Source: Rhodospirillaceae bacterium bin65
Lineage (GTDB): Bacteria; Pseudomonadota; Alphaproteobacteria; Bin65
Assembly (NCBI GenBank): GCA_002238725.1
Contig: MPMX01000033.1
Location: 1 to 47,393, forward strand
Length of the DNA stretch: 47,393 nucleotides
Direction: 5' to 3'
Shown: positions 44,235 to 47,393 of the stretch, piece after piece
Numbering within the stretch: the stretch's first letter is position 1
How the letters are laid out: the number at the start of each line of letters is the position of its first letter
Program-made: the position numbers and the translations under genes
The notes under the pieces: model-generated
Seen by the model: the letters and a program-made list of their open reading frames with translations, nothing else
What the model was told of the DNA's origin: nothing
Database searches by the model: none

Positions 44235-44256
44235 CTGGTTCTTGAGGAGCGTGACC
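44212..44256 (-). repeat. 45-bp conserved porin start box, copy 2
   Basis: Reverse-complement partner of 38532-38576, differing at two adjacent positions (CC for TT before CAAGAACCAG). It includes the porin 2 start codon. Confidence 0.85.
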
Positions 44257-44359
44257 TAGATTTGGTAGGTTCAAAAAAATCAAGGTAGTATATTAACTTA
44301 TTGTTTTATATATTTTTTTACAGGTTTTTGTGCAAAAAAAATTCTTCCTGGCGGGCGTT

Positions 44360-44379
44360 TTGGCAAACAGTTGGCAAAT
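44360..44379 (-). promoter_or_regulatory. Tandem GTTTGCCAA site upstream of porin 2
   Basis: On the porin strand ATTTGCCAACTGTTTGCCAA. It ends 125 nt before the porin 2 ATG, matching the 126 nt at porin 1. Confidence 0.6.
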
Positions 44380-44380
44380 C

Positions 44381-44389
44381 TTATCCACA
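44381..44389 (+). promoter_or_regulatory. Consensus DnaA box
   Basis: TTATCCACA, a perfect match to the E. coli DnaA-box consensus, one base from the GTTTGCCAA site and next to an 80-bp AT-rich block. Only this single box was found, so an origin cannot be claimed. Confidence 0.45.
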
Positions 44390-44577
44390 ACTCTCTTTCG
44401 TCGCCCACATGTGTTGTCGGGGAGCCATAAGATTAGATTCAGACTGCGACAAAAGCGCCCATAATGTCTAGGGCGCGCGGTACCATCCGCTGACGATCAC
44501 CGACGCATACCCGCATAGGTCAATGTAGCCATGTCCCGATCTCCCGGATTGCGAATACCGCTGCTCCCTCTCTGTCA

Positions 44578-44691
44578 GCGACTTCGCTCCTGCCGGTGGT
44601 CGACAGCGAAATCGCGCTGGCGGAGTTCCCGACTGGCATTGGACGCCTGCGCGCCCGTGACGTGTTCGGCAAGATCGTCGCGACATTCTGA
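44578..44691 (+). pseudogene. 3' remnant of a quinone oxidoreductase-type dehydrogenase
   Basis: About 37 codons ending in TGA at 44689-44691: LLPVVDSEIALAEF, then RLRARDVFGKIVATF. This matches the usual C-terminus of the NADPH:quinone oxidoreductase / zinc-type alcohol dehydrogenase family (pattern P-V-D-x-x-x-x-L-A-E, then DVFGKIV). There is no start or cofactor domain; the 5' part has been lost. It ends 17 bp before the OsmC frame, so the two were probably an operon. Confidence 0.65.
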
Positions 44692-44708
44692 GGAGCGCGC
44701 TGGGGCGC

Positions 44709-45157
44709 ATGGCCAAGGACCACACCTACACCGCGACCGTCACCTGGACCGGCAACCGGGGCGAGGGCACGCGCAGTTACCGGGGCTACGGCCGGGAGCA
44801 TGACGTTGCCTGCCCCGGCAAGCCGGTGATCCGCGGCTCGGCCGACCCCGCCTATCGGGGCGATGCGGACCGGCACAATCCGGAGGACCTGCTGGTCGCC
44901 GCGCTCTCGGCCTGCCACATGCTCTGGTACCTGCACCTGTGCGCCAGCGCCGGGGTCGTCGTCACGGCCTACGAGGACCGGGCCGAAGGCACGATGCGGA
45001 CCCACGTCGACGGCGCCGGGGAATTTACCGGGGTCACGCTCCGGCCGCGGGTGACGATTACCGGCGACAGCGACGCGGCAACCGCAGAACGGCTGCACGA
45101 ACGGGCCGGCGCGATGTGCTTCATCGCCCGCTCGGTCAACTTCCCGGTCGGCCATGC
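44709..45157 (+). pseudogene. OsmC-family peroxiredoxin, 3' truncated
   Basis: About 149 codons from ATG 44709 (MAKDHTYTATVTWTGNRG). OsmC fold: RHNPEDLLVAALSACHMLWYL with the first redox Cys and GAMCFIARSVNFPVG with the second. OsmC proteins reduce organic hydroperoxides. After NFPVGH the sequence stops looking like OsmC and becomes antisense to the exporter fragment, so roughly the last dozen residues are missing; the frame stays open to 45830 but that extension is meaningless. It may retain partial activity since both cysteines are present. Confidence 0.82.
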
Positions 45158-45782
45158 GCACGTCGATACCGGGGAAACGCTCGCGAACCCTGTCGGCGAG
45201 TCCGTAGGCGAAATCGGTGATCCGTGCCCCCTGGCGCATTTCGTCCTCGCCCGGCAGCGCCACGGCGACGTTGACGCCGCTGACCCCGCCGTCGCGCGCG
45301 ATCAGGCGGCCCGCAAGCAGCGGCTCGGCCAGCGCGATCGCACGAATCCGGGACCGCTTCTCGACATCGCCGGGAGCGGAGTCATCCACGAGATCGCGGA
45401 TCACAATGTCATCACCGTCGGCCGTGGTGTTCTGGAAGTTGGTCAGCGAGTGGACGCGGGTCGCGTTGGGAATTTGCCAGGCTCGTTCGGTGAGCCAGAG
45501 AGCCGCCTCGAGCGCGAGGGCGGAGGTGGCGTCGCGGTCCTCAGGTGCGACAGCGAAGAAGACGTTGCTGGTCTCGCCGTAGATTCTCTCCATCGCTTCG
45601 CTTGCAAGGAACTGGGGATTGTCCCTGGAAAAGTAGATTCTGTCGTCGGCCGAGAATTCGAGAAACGCCGTGCCGCTCCAAGCGATCCCGGACAGGATCA
45701 GAGCGGTGGCGACGATCGGCCACCGGCGCTCGATGACCCAGCCGCCGAGGCGCGACTCCAACCCGCGCACCGCGTGCATCAT
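45157..45782 (-). pseudogene. 5' fragment of an RND-superfamily exporter
   Basis: About 208 codons from ATG 45782 (MMHAVRGLESRLGGWVIERR). The first transmembrane helix (WPIVATALILSGIAWSGTAF) and FLEFSADDRIYFSRDNPQF resemble the COG1033-type predicted exporters (MMPL/RND). The periplasmic domain runs to GVNVAVALPGEDEMRQ and RERFPGIDVRM, then ends at the junction with OsmC. Everything downstream, including all later membrane helices, is absent. It is non-functional as a transporter. Confidence 0.8.
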
Positions 45783-46501
45783 CGGCTTTCCCGCCGAGCG
45801 GCATACGCCCGGCCTCCAAACCCGACTTGACCGCATCTTACTTCGCGACGGCGGCCCCGCGGTACGCAATTCGCGAACCGAGACCGGGCCGGAGTGAGCG
45901 GCGTCCACCCTTCAATACGGCCGGAGAGGGGGTAATCAGGTGTGCTTTGGGCCTGCCGGGTTTCCAAAATGGAGTGTCCATCCAGAGACCCGCTTCTGTA
46001 ATGGGGCGTTTCCCGTCAAGCTCGATTTTCAAGGGGTCATTGTCGTGACAAGCAGTTGTTTTTCTGGCGCGGTTTAGCGGTTGCTTCGGCGTGGCTGCGA
46101 TGCGCCGGGCCTTGCGTACATCACGAAAGCTGTGTGAGTTCCGCCTATTCGCCCGGCTTTGGTAGCTACCCATTGCCTATGTTGCAGGCTGTTGTATTTG
46201 GCGGAAGACCCGGCCCCTGCATTATCTGCCGATACTCATCAATCGCAATCGAAATCACGCATCAATTAGATTTTCCATTGCTGCTACTCTTAGGGCCGCT
46301 GACGATTTCGTCGACCAAATGTGCCGACGCGTCAATGCCCTCATCAAACGCTTCACGGAACGCAACTGGGACGATGGGATTCGCCGTTTCTGTTTCTCAG
46401 CAAACAGGTCGGAAATTGCGGTCATTTTGTCATTGGAGCGCGCAGCATCGCCGGTGAAGAGTAAGACCGTATGTCCTTCTGCGGCTGTCTTGTGACGGAG
46501 C
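45783..46501. other. Region between exporter fragment and IS110 element
   Basis: About 720 bp of lower-GC sequence with no gene I can name. A frame without an upstream start runs from about 46200 to 46500 on the plus strand (contains DDFVDQMCRRVNALIKRF and NWDDGIRRFCFSANRS); its codon use looks coding, so it may be a gene remnant. The left end of the insertion sequence may reach into this stretch. Confidence 0.4.
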
Positions 46502-46573
46502 GGTTCGCCCTACACTGGCGGCTTTCAACGAGGGTTGCTCGGCGAGCAGAGCCTCAAGCCAGGAGGGCGAACC
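46502..46573 (+). promoter_or_regulatory. Hairpin covering the transposase ribosome-binding site
   Basis: GGTTCGCCCT (46502-46511) is the exact reverse complement of AGGGCGAACC (46564-46573), which contains the AGGAGGG ribosome site and ends at the GTG start. An inner GCTCGGCGAGC forms a second stem. Read-through transcripts would hide the ribosome site. IS110 elements encode a structured guide (bridge) RNA in this non-coding end, so the structure may also be part of that RNA. Confidence 0.6.
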
Positions 46574-47393
46574 GTGGTGGATTGTAGCGACCTTTTCATC
46601 GGAATGGACGTGTCGAAGGATCGCCATGCCGTGGCGGTGGCGGAGGGCGGCCGCGATGGTGAGGTCAGGTTTTTCGGCGAGATCGGCTCGGACGGCGGTT
46701 CTGTACGTCGTTTCGTGCGCAAGCTGGAACGGCCAGGCGTAGAACTCCGCTTCTGCTATGAGGCGGGGCCGACGGGCTACGGGCTGCAGCGGTCGATCGA
46801 GGGTCTTGGCCACGAATGCGCCGTTATCGCCCCTTCCCTGATTCCGCGCCGACCCGGAGAGCGGGTGAAGACGAACCGCCGCGATGCCGTGAAGCTGGCC
46901 CGTCTGTTCCGGGCCGGCGAGTTGACCGAGATCTGGACGCCGGACGAAGCCCACGAGGCGATGCGCGACCTGGTTCGTGCCCGCGAGCCGGCGGTCAAGG
47001 ACCGTACGCGCAAGCGCCAGGAAATCCGTTCGTTCCTTCTGCGTCACGGCAAGATCCACCCGGGCAAGCAGGCGTGGTGCGGAAAATTCTTCAAGTGGCT
47101 CCGCGACCTCAGCTTCGACTGGCCCGCCCACAAGGTCGTCCTGCACGAGATGATCATGGCGGAGACACAGTGCTGCGAGCGGGTGGCGCGACTGGATCAG
47201 GCAATCCAAGACGCCCTCCTCGACTGGCCGCTCGCGCCGGTGGTGGAGCGCCTTCAGGCGCTGCGCGGAGTCAGACTCATCGCGGCGGTTACCTTCATGG
47301 TGGAAGTCGGTGACATCCGTCGCTTCGACAGTCCGCGGCGGCTGATGGCCTACCTCGGCCTGGTGCCCTCCGAGCGCTCGACAGGCGACAGCG
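46574..47393 (+). CDS. IS110-family transposase, partial at window end
   Basis: 273 codons visible from GTG 46574 (AGGAGGG 7 bases upstream); the 3' end lies beyond the window. The N-terminal RuvC-like DEDD domain shows Asp12 (IGMDVSKD), Glu63 (CYEAGPTGYG) and Asp104 (VKTNRRDAVKLARL). The usual first Asp of KTDRRDA is Asn here, a variant I have seen in other members. The C-terminal Transposase_20 domain begins with ALRGVRLIAAVTF and RLMAYLGLVPSE, and should carry the catalytic Ser further on. It is a DNA recombinase guided by a bridge RNA in characterised relatives. Confidence 0.93.
   Translation, partial: MVDCSDLFIGMDVSKDRHAVAVAEGGRDGEVRFFGEIGSDGGSVRRFVRKLERPGVELRFCYEAGPTGYGLQRSIEGLGHECAVIAPSLIPRRPGERVKTNRRDAVKLARLFRAGELTEIWTPDEAHEAMRDLVRAREPAVKDRTRKRQEIRSFLLRHGKIHPGKQAWCGKFFKWLRDLSFDWPAHKVVLHEMIMAETQCCERVARLDQAIQDALLDWPLAPVVERLQALRGVRLIAAVTFMVEVGDIRRFDSPRRLMAYLGLVPSERSTGDS

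Larger units (their letters stand above)
44235..44577. other. AT-rich upstream region of porin 2
   Basis: About 340 bp without a gene. 44266-44347 is strikingly AT-rich for this genome (runs of A and T, TATATTAACTTATTG, TTTTATATATTTTTTT), then come the GTTTGCCAA site and a TTATCCACA box. It should hold the porin 2 promoter. A low-GC patch like this suggests foreign or origin-like DNA. Confidence 0.55.
46502..47393 (+). mobile_element. IS110-family insertion sequence, cut by the window edge
   Basis: Left non-coding end plus most of the transposase gene. The true left boundary is not defined; the family has no long terminal repeats or consistent target duplication. The element is adjacent to the truncated exporter/OsmC/oxidoreductase cluster. 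Confidence 0.85.

Noticed and set aside
44360..44379. GG-N10-GC spacing in the TTGGCAAAC tandem motif resembling a sigma-54 promoter
   Set aside because: In all four copies the -24/-12 reading would point away from the associated gene, and the half-sites are near-perfect direct repeats, which fits an operator or arm-type site better.
44709..45830. A single 373-residue protein starting as OsmC
   Set aside because: Only the first 149 residues resemble OsmC; the rest is the antisense of the exporter fragment, so the open frame is accidental.
44520..45908. A 462-residue minus-strand protein
   Set aside because: Only the exporter-like N-terminal part is real; beyond the junction it is antisense to OsmC, and the extension upstream of 45782 does not look like protein.

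Overview
The window is about 47 kb of very GC-rich DNA. Its operon layouts suggest an alphaproteobacterium of the Rhodospirillales type: greA-carB-carA facing yqeY-dnaG-rpoD, dnaN-recF-gyrB-pyrF, and the tesA / ABC ATPase / FtsX-permease neighbourhood. I cannot name a genus. No tRNA, rRNA or CRISPR array was seen.

Region by region. 1-1460: non-coding, full of GC-rich palindromic repeats. 1461-4675: an atypical SDR of dienoyl-CoA-reductase type and an NDP-forming acyl-CoA synthetase, facing away from each other. 5046-10137: greA, carB (with an apparent frameshift) and carA on the minus strand. 10460-16379: yqeY, dnaG, a VapBC-type toxin-antitoxin pair and rpoD, that is, a macromolecular-synthesis operon interrupted by a TA module. 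16680-21390: a tight four-gene operon whose first two genes resemble NicX (2,5-dihydroxypyridine dioxygenase) and NicD (N-formylmaleamate deformylase), followed by an acyl-CoA dehydrogenase and an AMP-forming CoA ligase. 21407-26686: a RES/Xre TA pair, nth, a DUF2244 protein, dapB, a ParDE TA pair, thpR and a tesA-like esterase. 26815-30948: an ABC ATPase and large permease, then a Bax-inhibitor-1 family protein. 31310-37877: pyrF, gyrB, recF and dnaN on the minus strand, with a DUF559 nuclease-like domain inserted in frame ahead of recF and bracketed by two copies of a GC-rich repeat.

37878-47393 is accessory. Two paralogous porin + small-lipoprotein modules lie in opposite orientation around a GIY-YIG nuclease gene and a complete tyrosine recombinase. 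The module ends (45 bp at the porin start, about 130 bp at the lipoprotein end) are nearly identical while the genes between them have diverged strongly. The two porins and the recombinase share an upstream tandem motif, GTTTGCCAA-NN-GTTTGCCRA. This conserved-border, variable-core layout next to a recombinase is the best candidate here for an undescribed variation system. Beyond it lies a graveyard (quinone-oxidoreductase tail, OsmC missing its end, RND-exporter head) and an IS110-family transposase cut by the window edge.

A second theme is repeats paired with nuclease-fold genes. One palindromic family (CTACTCGGGATGAGGG-type, five copies) brackets the GIY-YIG gene, and a different family (CCTCCCCCAAGGGGAGG-type) brackets the DUF559 domain. 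Two probable frameshifts (carB and porin 1) lie in G/C-rich homopolymer zones and may be assembly errors.
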